A stretch of 64,000 bases of DNA from Pseudomonas sp. P818 (GTDB taxonomy: Bacteria > Pseudomonadota > Gammaproteobacteria > Pseudomonadales > Pseudomonadaceae). Below, piece by piece: positions 1-7,338 of this stretch. Under the pieces are notes generated by a model that worked only from the letters and a program-made list of their open reading frames with translations, made no database searches and was not told the DNA's origin. The stretch is taken from assembly GCF_000418555.1 (NCBI RefSeq), contig NZ_ATKM01000019.1, positions 619,889-683,888 on the forward strand. Reading direction: 5' to 3'. The stretch's first letter is position 1. The number at the start of each line of letters is the position of its first letter. The position numbers and the translations under genes are program-made.

Positions 1-178
1 CCCAGTCCGGCAACATCTGCCACAGCGGCACGAATGGCAGCGCCACCAGCGAGCCCCAGGTGCCGGGGGCCTTGGGCAGGGTGCCGGAGCCGAAACCGAA
101 GGCGATGAAATGCCAGGGGTTGCGCCATACCGAGGGCGGCACGTATTCGGCGGGAACCTGGTTGGGGTGATCGGTCAC
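1..178 (-). CDS. pgpA: Phosphatidylglycerophosphatase A (partial)
   Basis: This is the N-terminal 59 or so codons of a protein cut by the left window edge. The visible residues include WRNPWHFIAFGFGSG and LPKAPGTWGS, the N-terminal signature of PgpA, a membrane phosphatase that converts phosphatidylglycerophosphate to phosphatidylglycerol. The start is a GTG at 178, 15 bases after the thiL stop, with an AGGACGGAG ribosome binding site. It is the last visible gene of the nusB-thiL-pgpA string, as in other pseudomonads. Confidence 0.85.
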   Translation of the reverse strand, partial: MTDHPNQVPAEYVPPSVWRNPWHFIAFGFGSGTLPKAPGTWGSLVALPFVPLWQMLPDW

Positions 179-193
179 GCGCACTCCGTCCTG

Positions 194-1147
194 TCAGAAA
201 TGTTGGTAGCCGCCAGTTGGCGGGTCGATAGGCTGGCCAGCGCCATCCAGCAACTCTACCCCAGAGCCGGCCTGCACGCGGCCAATAACCCTCACTTCGG
301 GCCAATCGGCTTGCAGCTGCGCGAGCAGGGCTGGCGGCAGGGTAAAGGCCAGACGATAGTCGTCGCCACCGCCCAGCGCGCAGGTCCGCGCCTGCTCCTC
401 GCCGGCGAAGGCACGCAGTGCTGCAGACAGCGGCACTTGCTCCAGCTCGATCTTGAGGGCCACCTGTGAAGCCTTGGCGATATGTCCGCAGTCGGCCAGC
501 AGCCCGTCGGAAATATCCAGCGCGGCTGTGGCCCGCCCGCGCAAGGCCTGGCCCAGAGCCAGCTGCGGCTGCGGCGACCAGTAGCGCGCCAGCAGAGCTT
601 CGCTGATATCCGCCGCAGCTTCGCGCTGCCCCAGCACCAGCGGCAGCGCGCCCGCGGCATCGCCCAGTTCGCCGCCGACGCAGAGTAGATCCCCCACCTG
701 CGCGCCACTGCGCAGCAGCGCCTGTCCATTCGGCACCCGGCCGAACACGGTCAGCGTCAGGCTCAGAGGACCGCGCGTGGTATCACCGCCGACCAGCGCC
801 AGCGAACAGCTCTGCGCCATCGTCTGCAGGCCGCGCGCGAACTCGGCCAGCCAGGTTTCATTGGCGCTCGGCAGGGTCAGGGCAAGGGTAAAGGCCAAGG
901 GTGTCGCGCCCATGGCTGCTAGATCGCTGGCGGAAACGGCCAGCGCACGCTGACCGAGGAGGAAGGCATCGCAGACTTCGGGAAAATGCACCCCGGCAAC
1001 CAGGGTGTCGGTGGAAACCGCCAGCTGTTCACTGGCGGGCAACGCCAGCAGCGCACAGTCATCACCAATACCGAGAACCACTCCGTCGCCGCCCTGAGCA
1101 CAACGGGCGGCGGCGAAATAGCGGCGGATCAGTTCGAACTCATTCAC
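194..1147 (-). CDS. thiL: Thiamine-monophosphate kinase
   Basis: ThiL phosphorylates thiamine monophosphate to the cofactor thiamine diphosphate. The 317-residue length is normal. The N-terminal MNEFELIRRYFA and the Mg-ATP loop GIGDDCALL (about residues 26-34) are typical, as are VGGDTTRGPL near 120 and the DISDGL motif near 210. The start is GTG at 1147, overlapping the nusB stop (GTGA), so translation is probably coupled. The product belongs to the AIR synthase/PurM-like fold. The position after ribH and nusB is standard in gammaproteobacteria. Confidence 0.96.
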   Translation of the reverse strand: MNEFELIRRYFAAARCAQGGDGVVLGIGDDCALLALPASEQLAVSTDTLVAGVHFPEVCDAFLLGQRALAVSASDLAAMGATPLAFTLALTLPSANETWLAEFARGLQTMAQSCSLALVGGDTTRGPLSLTLTVFGRVPNGQALLRSGAQVGDLLCVGGELGDAAGALPLVLGQREAAADISEALLARYWSPQPQLALGQALRGRATAALDISDGLLADCGHIAKASQVALKIELEQVPLSAALRAFAGEEQARTCALGGGDDYRLAFTLPPALLAQLQADWPEVRVIGRVQAGSGVELLDGAGQPIDPPTGGYQHF

Positions 1148-1623
1148 CGTTTGTTGGCGTTGACTTCGGCGGCACGCAGCTTGGGCGCGAGCTTGTCGAG
1201 GATGCCGTTGACGAACTTGTGCCCATCGGTGGCACCGAACACCTTGGCCAGCTCGATACCTTCGTTGATCACCACCTTGTAGGGGACGTCGACGCGGTTC
1301 TTCAGCTCGTAGGTGGACAGGCGCAGGATGGCCAGCTCGACCGGATCGATCTCTTCCAGCGGACGATCGAGCAGGGGCGTGAAGGCCTCGTCCAGCTCGG
1401 TCTTCTGCCGCGGCACGCCGTGCAGGATCTCGTGGAAGTAGGCACCGTCGACCTTGCTGAAGTCGTTGTCGACGCGAAACTGCGCTTCGATCTCGTTCAG
1501 CGGCTGGCCGGCGATATGCCAGGAGTACAGGGCCTGCATGGCCAGGGTACGGGCTTCGCGGCGCGCAAGGATCTTGCCGCTGGGGCCCTTCTTGGCCGGC
1601 TGGCCGTTACCGGAGTTGCTCAC
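1144..1623 (-). CDS. nusB: Transcription antitermination factor NusB
   Basis: NusB is a 159-residue all-helical protein that, with NusE (S10), binds boxA RNA in rRNA leaders and prevents premature termination. Diagnostic stretches are ARREARTLAMQALYSW near residue 20, PLEEIDPVELAILRLSTYEL in the middle, and PYKVVINEGIELAKVFG near the C-terminus. The start is a GTG whose first bases overlap the ribH stop codon; the thiL start in turn overlaps the nusB end. An N-terminal Lys-rich tail of about 17 residues precedes the fold. Confidence 0.97.
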   Translation of the reverse strand: MSNSGNGQPAKKGPSGKILARREARTLAMQALYSWHIAGQPLNEIEAQFRVDNDFSKVDGAYFHEILHGVPRQKTELDEAFTPLLDRPLEEIDPVELAILRLSTYELKNRVDVPYKVVINEGIELAKVFGATDGHKFVNGILDKLAPKLRAAEVNANKR

Positions 1624-2096
1624 TTGGCCTCCAACTGCGCCAGCAGGCTGACCATTTCCAGGGCAGACAGCGCAGCTTCGGCACCCTTGTTACCTGCCTT
1701 GGTGCCGGAACGTTCGATGGCTTGTTCGATGGAGTCGACGGTCAGCACGCCGAAGGCGACCGGCACGCCGTATTCCATGGACACCTGGGCCAGGCCCTTG
1801 GTGCACTCGCCTGCCACGTATTCGAAGTGCGGGGTGCCGCCACGAATGACCGCGCCGAGGGCGATGATCGCCGCATACTCGCCACGCTGAGCGACTTTCT
1901 GGGTCACCAGCGGAATCTCGAAGGCGCCCGGTGCGCGGATGATGCAGATGTCGCTCTCGCTCACGCCGTGGCGAACCAGGGCGTCGATGGCGCCGCTGAC
2001 CAGGCTCTCGACGACGAAACTGTTGAAACGGCCCACCACCAGGGCGTATTTGCCCTTAGGGGCGATGAAGGTACCTTCGATGGTCTTCAGGGTCAT
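1620..2096 (-). CDS. ribH: 6,7-dimethyl-8-ribityllumazine synthase
   Basis: RibH condenses 5-amino-6-ribitylamino-uracil with 3,4-dihydroxy-2-butanone 4-phosphate. The product is 158 residues from the ATG at 2096, giving MTLKTIEGTFIAPKGKYA; a longer in-frame extension upstream crosses palindromic repeat DNA and is rejected. FNSFVVESLVSGA, the GAFEIP loop, ALGAVIRGGTPHFEYV and VPVAFGVLTVDSIEQA are all present. It precedes nusB with overlapping codons. A 264-base spacer full of inverted repeats separates it from ribBA, so its co-transcription with ribBA is likely but not certain. Confidence 0.97.
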   Translation of the reverse strand: MTLKTIEGTFIAPKGKYALVVGRFNSFVVESLVSGAIDALVRHGVSESDICIIRAPGAFEIPLVTQKVAQRGEYAAIIALGAVIRGGTPHFEYVAGECTKGLAQVSMEYGVPVAFGVLTVDSIEQAIERSGTKAGNKGAEAALSALEMVSLLAQLEAK

Positions 2097-2122
2097 GACG
2101 GGTCTCACATGGGTTAAAGAGC

Positions 2123-2335
2123 CGGAGCGCCTTGCGCTCCGAAAATAAAAATTCGTGCTCCCTGGAGAGCGGGGTTTTGCTCCCCTCTCCCACTTGTGGG
2201 AGAGGGGCCGGGGGCGAGGGTTAGGCGTTGGCCACAACACCCTCTCCCGCCCTGCGGGCACCCTCGGCTTGAGCATCCTGCGTCGCCCTACCTCCTGCAT
2301 CCATGCAGTCGTCTCCCATAAATGGGAGAGGGTCA
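2123..2335. repeat. Cluster of intergenic palindromes between ribBA and ribH
   Basis: The spacer holds several inverted repeats: CGGAGCGC/GCGCTCCG at 2123-2141; a 12-base perfect stem CCCCTCTCCCAC/GTGGGAGAGGGG at 2182-2207; another CCCTCTCCC copy with a CCGCCCTGCGGG-type hairpin near 2242-2260; and CTCCCATAAATGGGAG at about 2312-2327. The repeated CCCTCTCCC/GGGAGAGGG word suggests copies of one dispersed palindromic family. No ORF here is credible. Confidence 0.7.
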
Positions 2336-2341
2336 TCAGAT

Positions 2342-2358
2342 GCGGCCCTTCGGGCCGC
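2342..2358. terminator. Stem-loop just after ribBA stop
   Basis: GCGGCCC-TTC-GGGCCGC forms a 7-base perfect stem with a three-base loop, two bases after the ribBA stop codon. A T run follows it only on the plus strand (TTTTAA), where it overlaps the stop codon. In the operon direction there is no T run, so it may mainly stabilise mRNA ends rather than stop transcription into ribH. Confidence 0.5.
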
Positions 2359-2360
2359 TT

Positions 2361-3440
2361 TTAATCAGCCGGCAGGTATTCTACAACCTCGAGGTCGAAG
2401 CCGGATATCGCGTTGAACTTCATCGGCGAGCTCATCAGGCGCATCTTGCGTACACCGAGGTCGCGCAGGATCTGCGAACCGGCGCCGACGGTGCTGTAGG
2501 TCGCCGGATTGGCCGGTTGCTGGCGACCGATCAGCGCCAGCAACTCAGGCCCGGTCAGCGGGTTGCCAAGCAGCAGCACCACGCCGCTACCGGCCTTGGC
2601 CACTTCCGCCATCGCCGCACGCATGCTCCAGCGTCCCGGCTGGTTGACCAGGAACAGGTCGCGCAGCGGGTCCATGTTGTGCACGCGCACCAGGGTCGGT
2701 TCCTCGGCGCAGATGGTGCCCAGGGTCAGCGCCATATGCGCGGTGTCTTCCACCGCGTCGCGGTAGGTCACCAGATTGAACTGGCCCAGTTCGGTGTCCA
2801 GCGGCTGCTCGCTGATGCGCTCGACGGTGCGCTCGTGGATCAGACGGTAGTGGATCAGGTCGGCGATGGTGCCGATCTTCAGGCCGTGCTCTTCGGCGAA
2901 CTTTTCCAGCTCCGGGCGACGGGCCATGGTGCCGTCGTCGTTCATGATCTCGCAGATTACCCCGCTCGGCTCGAAACCGCCCATGCGCGCCAGGTCGCAG
3001 GCCGCTTCGGTATGGCCGGCGCGCGCCAGCACGCCACCGGGCTGGGCCATCAGCGGGAAGATGTGACCGGGGCTGACGATGTCGTCGGCCACCGCATTAC
3101 GCGCCACCGCGGCCTGCACGGTACGGGCACGGTCGGCGGCGGAGATGCCGGTGGTCACGCCCTCGGCGGCCTCGATGGAGACGGTGAACTTGGTGCCGAA
3201 GCCGGAGCCGTTGCGCGGCGCCATCAGCGGCAGCTTGAGCAGCTCGCAGCGTTCGCGGGTCATCGGCATGCAGATCAGGCCACGGGCGAAGCGGGCCATG
3301 AAGTTGATGTGCTCGGCGGTGACGCATTCGGAGGCGATGATGATGTCGCCTTCGTTCTCGCGGTCCTCGTCATCCATGAGGATGACCATCTTGCCGGCGC
3401 GGATGTCTTCGATCAGTTCTTCAGCGGTGTTGAGCGCCAT
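2361..3440 (-). CDS. ribBA: 3,4-dihydroxy-2-butanone 4-phosphate synthase with degenerate GTP cyclohydrolase II-like domain
   Basis: The 359-residue protein has an intact N-terminal DHBP synthase domain (residues 1 to about 205). It shows DDEDRENEGDI near 23, TGISAADRARTV near 97, HIFPLMAQPGGVLARAGHTEAA near 130 and the GVICEIMNDDG loop near 158. This domain makes the four-carbon precursor of riboflavin from ribulose 5-phosphate. The C-terminal part aligns with GTP cyclohydrolase II, but the zinc-binding cysteine cluster is gone: where the family has a VRVHxxCLTGDVFGSxRCDC-type segment, this protein has VRVHNMDPLRDLFLVNQPG. The second domain is therefore probably not a cyclohydrolase, and a separate ribA should exist elsewhere. 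It lies 12 bases after ribE. Confidence 0.93.
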   Translation of the reverse strand: MALNTAEELIEDIRAGKMVILMDDEDRENEGDIIIASECVTAEHINFMARFARGLICMPMTRERCELLKLPLMAPRNGSGFGTKFTVSIEAAEGVTTGISAADRARTVQAAVARNAVADDIVSPGHIFPLMAQPGGVLARAGHTEAACDLARMGGFEPSGVICEIMNDDGTMARRPELEKFAEEHGLKIGTIADLIHYRLIHERTVERISEQPLDTELGQFNLVTYRDAVEDTAHMALTLGTICAEEPTLVRVHNMDPLRDLFLVNQPGRWSMRAAMAEVAKAGSGVVLLLGNPLTGPELLALIGRQQPANPATYSTVGAGSQILRDLGVRKMRLMSSPMKFNAISGFDLEVVEYLPAD

Positions 3441-3452
3441 CGGGGCGTCTCC

Positions 3453-4115
3453 TCAATTCTTCAGGTAGCCGTGTTCGGCGAGAAAGCTTTCGGTCAGGCC
3501 CGAGGCCTTGGGCTCGGCGGCCTTGTCGCCGAGCAGCAGGCGCTCCAGGTAACGCGCCAGCAGGTCGACTTCGAGGTTGACCTTACGCCCGGCCTGGTAG
3601 TCGACCATGATGGTCTCGGCCAGGGTGTGCGGCACGATGGTCAGTTCGAACTCGGCGCCATCGACCGCGTTGACGGTCAGGCTGGTGCCGTCGACGGTGA
3701 TCGAGCCCTTGTGCGCGATGTACTTGGCCAGCTCACGCGGCGCGCGCACCCTGAACTGCACGGCGCGGGCGTTATCGGCGCGCGCGACGATCTCGCCGAC
3801 GCCATCGACGTGGCCGCTGACCAGGTGCCCGCCGAGGCGGCTGGTGGGCGTCAGGGCCTTTTCCAGATTCACCGCGCTGCCGGGCTTGAGGTCGACGAAG
3901 GCGGTACGCGCCAGCGTCTCGCGGCTGACGTCGGCCCAGAAGCCGTCACCGGGCAGTTCCACAGCAGTCAGGCAGATGCCGTTGACGGCGATGCTGTCGC
4001 CAAGCTTGACGTCGCCCAGATCGAGTTTGCCGGTGGCCACGTAGACGCGCACGTCGCCGCCCTTGGGCGTCATGGCGCGGATGCTGCCGATGGCTTCGAT
4101 TATGCCGGTGAACAT
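3453..4115 (-). CDS. ribE: Riboflavin synthase, alpha subunit
   Basis: Riboflavin synthase dismutates two lumazine molecules to riboflavin. The 220-residue product carries the two repeated barrel domains: MFTGIIEAIGSI at the start and VNGICLTAVEL near 45 in the first, then FRVRAPRELAKYIAHKGSITVDGTSLTVNAV near 120-150 in the second. It is the first full gene downstream of the FMN riboswitch. Its GGAGG ribosome binding site lies inside a short upstream ORF (4100-4156) that overlaps its start codon. Also named ribC in pseudomonads. Confidence 0.97.
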   Translation of the reverse strand: MFTGIIEAIGSIRAMTPKGGDVRVYVATGKLDLGDVKLGDSIAVNGICLTAVELPGDGFWADVSRETLARTAFVDLKPGSAVNLEKALTPTSRLGGHLVSGHVDGVGEIVARADNARAVQFRVRAPRELAKYIAHKGSITVDGTSLTVNAVDGAEFELTIVPHTLAETIMVDYQAGRKVNLEVDLLARYLERLLLGDKAAEPKASGLTESFLAEHGYLKN

Positions 4116-4156
4116 ACGCCCTCCGGTTTCACGTAGAAGATGGTGCTGAACAGCAT
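4100..4156 (-). CDS. Possible 18-residue leader peptide overlapping ribE start
   Basis: An ATG at 4156 has a strong AGGAG seven bases upstream and opens an 18-codon frame, MLFSTIFYVKPEGVCSPA, that ends with TAA at 4100, 14 bases inside ribE. The ribE ribosome binding site and start codon lie within this frame, so reading it could couple translation of ribE to the riboswitch-controlled upstream site. There is no family knowledge to support a peptide function; it may only be a translational device or chance. Confidence 0.4.
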   Translation of the reverse strand: MLFSTIFYVKPEGVCSPA

Positions 4157-4163
4157 GGACGAA

Positions 4164-4186
4164 CTCCTGTTTTGGTCAAAAACAGG
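4164..4186 (-). promoter_or_regulatory. Hairpin that can sequester the leader Shine-Dalgarno
   Basis: On the minus strand, CCTGTTTT and AAAACAGG form an 8-base perfect stem around a TGACC loop. The 3' arm contains most of the AGGAG that precedes the ATG at 4156. It lies about 60 bases after the FMN riboswitch aptamer, where an expression platform is expected. A translational switch is inferred from this arrangement. Confidence 0.5.
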
Positions 4187-4245
4187 GCAATGCCGATCGA
4201 TAGGGATTTCGCGGACGCGCAAAAAGCGCCCGAGGAGGGAATCCC

Positions 4246-4393
4246 GCTCTCTCTTTATCCGGACTATACCGTCGGCCCCGGAATCGCACCGGGTCTGCTG
4301 GACCTCGCCAGGCAGAAGCCATGGCGAGCGCTCGCGGGCTAGACAGGAGCTGTCATTACCGCCGGTGGGGAATCACACCCCGCCCTGAGAACG
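4246..4393 (-). promoter_or_regulatory. FMN riboswitch (RFN element)
   Basis: The minus strand between ribD and ribE holds all the conserved blocks of the RFN aptamer in order: TTCTCAGGGCGGGGTG, CCCCACCGGCGGTAA, AGCCCGCGAGCG, a variable stem, GGTCCAGCAGACCCGGTG, TTCCGGGGCCGACGGTATAG and AGTCCGGATAAAGAGAGAG. It senses flavin mononucleotide and represses the downstream genes ribE-ribBA-ribH when flavin is plentiful. No classic T-tract terminator is obvious between it and ribE; the next structure is a hairpin over a Shine-Dalgarno site, which favours translational control. Confidence 0.96.
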
Positions 4394-4461
4394 TTGCGGC
4401 CATATGCAAATGACCGCGTGGCGTTTTACCACATTTGTTGGCGCAACGCATGGTTCGAGTG

Positions 4462-5577
4462 CTAGCGCGCCTTGGGCACCGCGGTGATATGCCAGTCGTC
4501 GCCGACGGCACGAATATCGAGAATCTGCAATTCCGGCGCTTCGGCCATGCGGTTGAGCGGTAGCTCGAACAATGGCCGCGCATGGGAGCCCAGCAGCTTG
4601 GGGGCAACGAAGATGCGGTACTCGTCCACCAGCCCGGCACGGGCGAAGGCGCCCGCCAGGCGCGGCCCGGCCTCCACCAGCACTTCATTGACGCCACGCC
4701 CGGCCAGCTCCTGCAGCAGCTTGCGCAGATCGACATGACCATTGCTACCCGGCACGGCGAGCAGTTCGTGGCCATCGGCCAGGTAGCGGTCACGTGCAGC
4801 GGCCGCAGCGCAGGTCGCCACCAGTGCCGGTCCGATCTGGAAGAACGCCTTGCTCAGCGGCACCCGCAACCGACCATCGATCAGCACCCGCAGCGGCGGC
4901 CGCGAAGCCGCCATGAAGGTGGCCTCCACACCCAGCCCCAGCTCGTCGGGACGCACGGTCAACCGGGCGTCGTCGGCCAGCACGGTGTCCGCACCACTGA
5001 GCACCACGCTGGACTGGGCGCGCAACCGCTGCACCTCGGCGCGAGCCGCCGGGCCGGTGATCCACTGGCTCTCGCCACTGGCCATGGCCGTGCGGCCATC
5101 CAGACTCATCGCCGACTTGACCCGAACGAATGGCAGGCCGCTTTCCATGCGCTTGATGAAGCCAACGTTGAGCGCCCGTGCCTCGGCCTCCAGCACACCG
5201 GACAGCACTTCGACCCCGGCGTTGGCCAGGCGCAACAGGCCACGCCCGGCAACCTGCGGGTTGGGATCCTGCATCGCCGCGACCACCCGGCCGACCCCGG
5301 CGGCGACCAGCGCATCGGCGCAGGGCGGCGTACGCCCGTGGTGGCTGCAGGGTTCCAGGGTGACGTAGGCGGTGGCACCACGCGCGCGCTCACCGGCCTG
5401 GCGCAGGGCATGCACCTCGGCATGCGGCTCGCCGGCACGGGCATGCCAGCCCTCGCCGACGATCTCGCCGTCACGCACGATGACGCAGCCGACACGCGGG
5501 TTCGGATGGGTGGAGTAAAGGCCTTTGCGCGCCAGCTTGAGGGCGCGCGCCATGAAGAAGTGGTCGCGCTCGCTCAT
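4462..5577 (-). CDS. ribD: Bifunctional diaminohydroxyphosphoribosylaminopyrimidine deaminase / 5-amino-6-(5-phosphoribosylamino)uracil reductase
   Basis: RibD carries out the second and third steps of riboflavin synthesis. The N-terminal deaminase (to about residue 145) shows THPNPRVGCVIV, the zinc motif HAEVHAL near 52 and EPCSHHGRTPPCADALVAAG near 75. The C-terminal NADPH-dependent reductase shows KSAMSLDGRTAMASGESQWITG near 155-175 and VEAGPRLAGAF near 300. At 371 residues it has the usual length. Its start overlaps the nrdR end by four bases. It lies upstream of the FMN riboswitch, so it may be transcribed with nrdR rather than be controlled by FMN. Confidence 0.97.
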   Translation of the reverse strand: MSERDHFFMARALKLARKGLYSTHPNPRVGCVIVRDGEIVGEGWHARAGEPHAEVHALRQAGERARGATAYVTLEPCSHHGRTPPCADALVAAGVGRVVAAMQDPNPQVAGRGLLRLANAGVEVLSGVLEAEARALNVGFIKRMESGLPFVRVKSAMSLDGRTAMASGESQWITGPAARAEVQRLRAQSSVVLSGADTVLADDARLTVRPDELGLGVEATFMAASRPPLRVLIDGRLRVPLSKAFFQIGPALVATCAAAAARDRYLADGHELLAVPGSNGHVDLRKLLQELAGRGVNEVLVEAGPRLAGAFARAGLVDEYRIFVAPKLLGSHARPLFELPLNRMAEAPELQILDIRAVGDDWHITAVPKAR

Positions 5578-6041
5578 CGGCTTTTCGACGGCTCACGGGC
5601 CAGACGTTCGATCTCTTCGCGGAATTCGTTGAGGTCCTGGAAGCGCCGATAGACCGAGGCGAAACGAATGTAGGCCACCTCATCGAGTTTGCTCAGCTCG
5701 GTCATCACCAGCTCACCCAGCACCAGCGATTTCACCTCGCGCTCGCCGGTGGCACGCAGTTGCTGCTTGATGCGGGCGATGGCCTCTTCCAGGCGCTCGA
5801 CGCTTACCGGGCGCTTCTCCAGTGCGCGCTGCATGCCGGCACGCAGCTTCTCTTCATCGAAGGGCTGGCGGCTGCCGTCCTGCTTGATCAGGCGCGGCAT
5901 CACCAGCTCGGCGGTTTCGAAGGTGGTGAAACGTTCACCACAGGCCACGCATTCGCGGCGGCGGCGCACCTGATCGCCCTCGGCGACCAGGCGGGAATCG
6001 ATGACCTTGGTGTCGTTGGCGGCGCAGAAGGGACAATGCAT
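5574..6041 (-). CDS. nrdR: Transcriptional repressor NrdR
   Basis: NrdR represses ribonucleotide reductase genes in response to ATP/dATP. From the ATG at 6041 the 155-residue product begins MHCPFCAANDTKVIDSR; this start is chosen because it places the zinc ribbon CPFC...CVACGERF at residues 3-34. An ATP-cone follows (about 49-139), with VMPRLIKQDGSRQPFDEEKL and FASVYRRFQDLNEF. Linkage to ribD is common in gammaproteobacteria. The divergent lipoprotein gene starts 147 bases away. Confidence 0.96.
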   Translation of the reverse strand: MHCPFCAANDTKVIDSRLVAEGDQVRRRRECVACGERFTTFETAELVMPRLIKQDGSRQPFDEEKLRAGMQRALEKRPVSVERLEEAIARIKQQLRATGEREVKSLVLGELVMTELSKLDEVAYIRFASVYRRFQDLNEFREEIERLAREPSKSR

Positions 6042-6187
6042 GGCAGGCGCAGACCGATTGGCGGCAAAGTCGCCATGGTAGCGCATAGCACGCCATTGAA
6101 AAATGTAAGCAGCCTTGAGATGCCCTGCTTAGAGGCCGCAAGACAAATTAAGCTATGCACATACACCTCTAAAAAGCAGAACCTGCC

Positions 6188-6628
6188 ATGAACCGATATC
6201 TGTTCTTCCTGCCACTGGCATTGAGCGGCCTGCTAGCCGCCTGTGCCAGTGAACCCACTGCGACCACAGCGCCTGCCACGCCCGCGCCGACAGAGATCGA
6301 AATCAATGCGCCTACGCTTCAGGGCCCCGGACTGCGCGGAGAGCTGCTCGGCGTCGCCGCTGGCGCCGATGTCGATCTGGCGCTGTTGGGCGTGGATATG
6401 CGTGGCAGACCGCGCGCCCTGCTCGCCCAGCTGCACCTGCGTGGCAACGGCGAAGCGCTGCCGTTTCATCTGCCACTGAGCGACCGGCAGGCACCGCAGG
6501 ATCTGCGCCTGGAACTGCGCGGCCGGGTCAGCCAGTCCGGCCGACTGGTGCAACGCCTGCCGGCACGCACCATTGCCGAACTCAAGGATCAGGACCTCGG
6601 TTCACTGCAGCTGGTGCCGGCACCATGA
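6188..6628 (+). CDS. YbaY/YscW-like lipoprotein
   Basis: A 146-residue predicted lipoprotein: a hydrophobic signal peptide ends in the lipobox LLAAC (Cys 20), followed by a Thr/Ala/Pro-rich linker. The rest has the alternating beta pattern of the YbaY/YscW (pilotin-like) family: GADVDLALLGVDMRGRP, LPFHLPLS, LRLELRGRVSQSGRLVQRLP, and a final TIAELKDQDLGSLQLVP. Position +2 after Cys is Ala, so sorting to the outer membrane is likely. Function is not known; the family name rests on pattern, not on a search. The next gene overlaps it by four bases (ATGA). Confidence 0.65.
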   Translation: MNRYLFFLPLALSGLLAACASEPTATTAPATPAPTEIEINAPTLQGPGLRGELLGVAAGADVDLALLGVDMRGRPRALLAQLHLRGNGEALPFHLPLSDRQAPQDLRLELRGRVSQSGRLVQRLPARTIAELKDQDLGSLQLVPAP

Positions 6629-7284
6629 GGCCACCGGAGGCGCTGCAGCAGGCACTGAGCGAACTGCTCGGCGATGCCCGCCTGGTAGCTGAAAACCTGC
6701 CAGGCACCGATATCGCCCTGTGGCTGATCGACGCCAGCAACATGGATCGCGCGTTCAACCCCGAAGAAACCCGGCGCATCCTGGAAGAACCGCCCTACTG
6801 GTGCTTCTGCTGGGCCAGCGGCCTGGTGCTGGCGCGCTGGCTGGCCGAACGCCCCGAGTGGGTGCGCGGCAAGCGCGTGCTGGACTTCGGCGCAGGCTCC
6901 GGCGTGGCTGCCATCGCCGCCGCCAAGGCCGGCGCCGCCGAAGTGGTGGCCTGCGATCTCGACCCGTTGGCGCTGGCAGCCTGCCGCGCCAATGCCGAGA
7001 TCAATGGCGTGACGCTAAGCTACTCGGACGATTTCTTCGCCGAAGCGGACCGCTACGACCTGATTCTGGTAGCCGACGTGCTCTACGACCGCGCCAATCT
7101 GCCGTTGCTGGACCACTTCCTCAGCCGCGGCCGTCAGGCGCTAGTGGCCGATTCGCGGGTCAAGGACTTCCAACATCCACTCTATCAACGCCTGGCGCTG
7201 CTCGATGGCTGCACCTGGCCGGATCTGGCCGAGCCTGCGGAATTTCGCGAAGTCAGCCTGTATCACGCGGCGCGCCCCTTGTAA
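6625..7284 (+). CDS. Class I SAM-dependent methyltransferase (ETFB lysine methyltransferase-like)
   Basis: The 219-residue protein has a Rossmann methyltransferase core: motif I VLDFGAGSGVAAIAAAKAGA near residues 85-104, acidic motif II VVACDLDP near 107, and a post-II stretch DLILVADVLYDRANLP near 144. PPYWCFCWASGLVLARWL before motif I resembles the METTL20/METTL21-type protein lysine methyltransferases, so a protein substrate is a reasonable guess. The start codon overlaps the lipoprotein stop, indicating coupled translation; no functional link is known. Confidence 0.75.
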   Translation: MRPPEALQQALSELLGDARLVAENLPGTDIALWLIDASNMDRAFNPEETRRILEEPPYWCFCWASGLVLARWLAERPEWVRGKRVLDFGAGSGVAAIAAAKAGAAEVVACDLDPLALAACRANAEINGVTLSYSDDFFAEADRYDLILVADVLYDRANLPLLDHFLSRGRQALVADSRVKDFQHPLYQRLALLDGCTWPDLAEPAEFREVSLYHAARPL

Positions 7285-7338
7285 CCGCACCCCGCTGCCC
7301 GCATTAATAGTGCACTGCCCTGCTTTTCGAGACCGACC

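Noticed and set aside
1620..2336. Extended 238-codon form of RibH
   Set aside because: The extra N-terminus is translated palindromic repeat DNA; the family length fits the start at 2096.
2322..4136. 604-codon plus-strand frame opposite ribBA and ribE
   Set aside because: Antisense shadow of two conserved enzymes; composition is His/Gly/Asp-rich without a domain.
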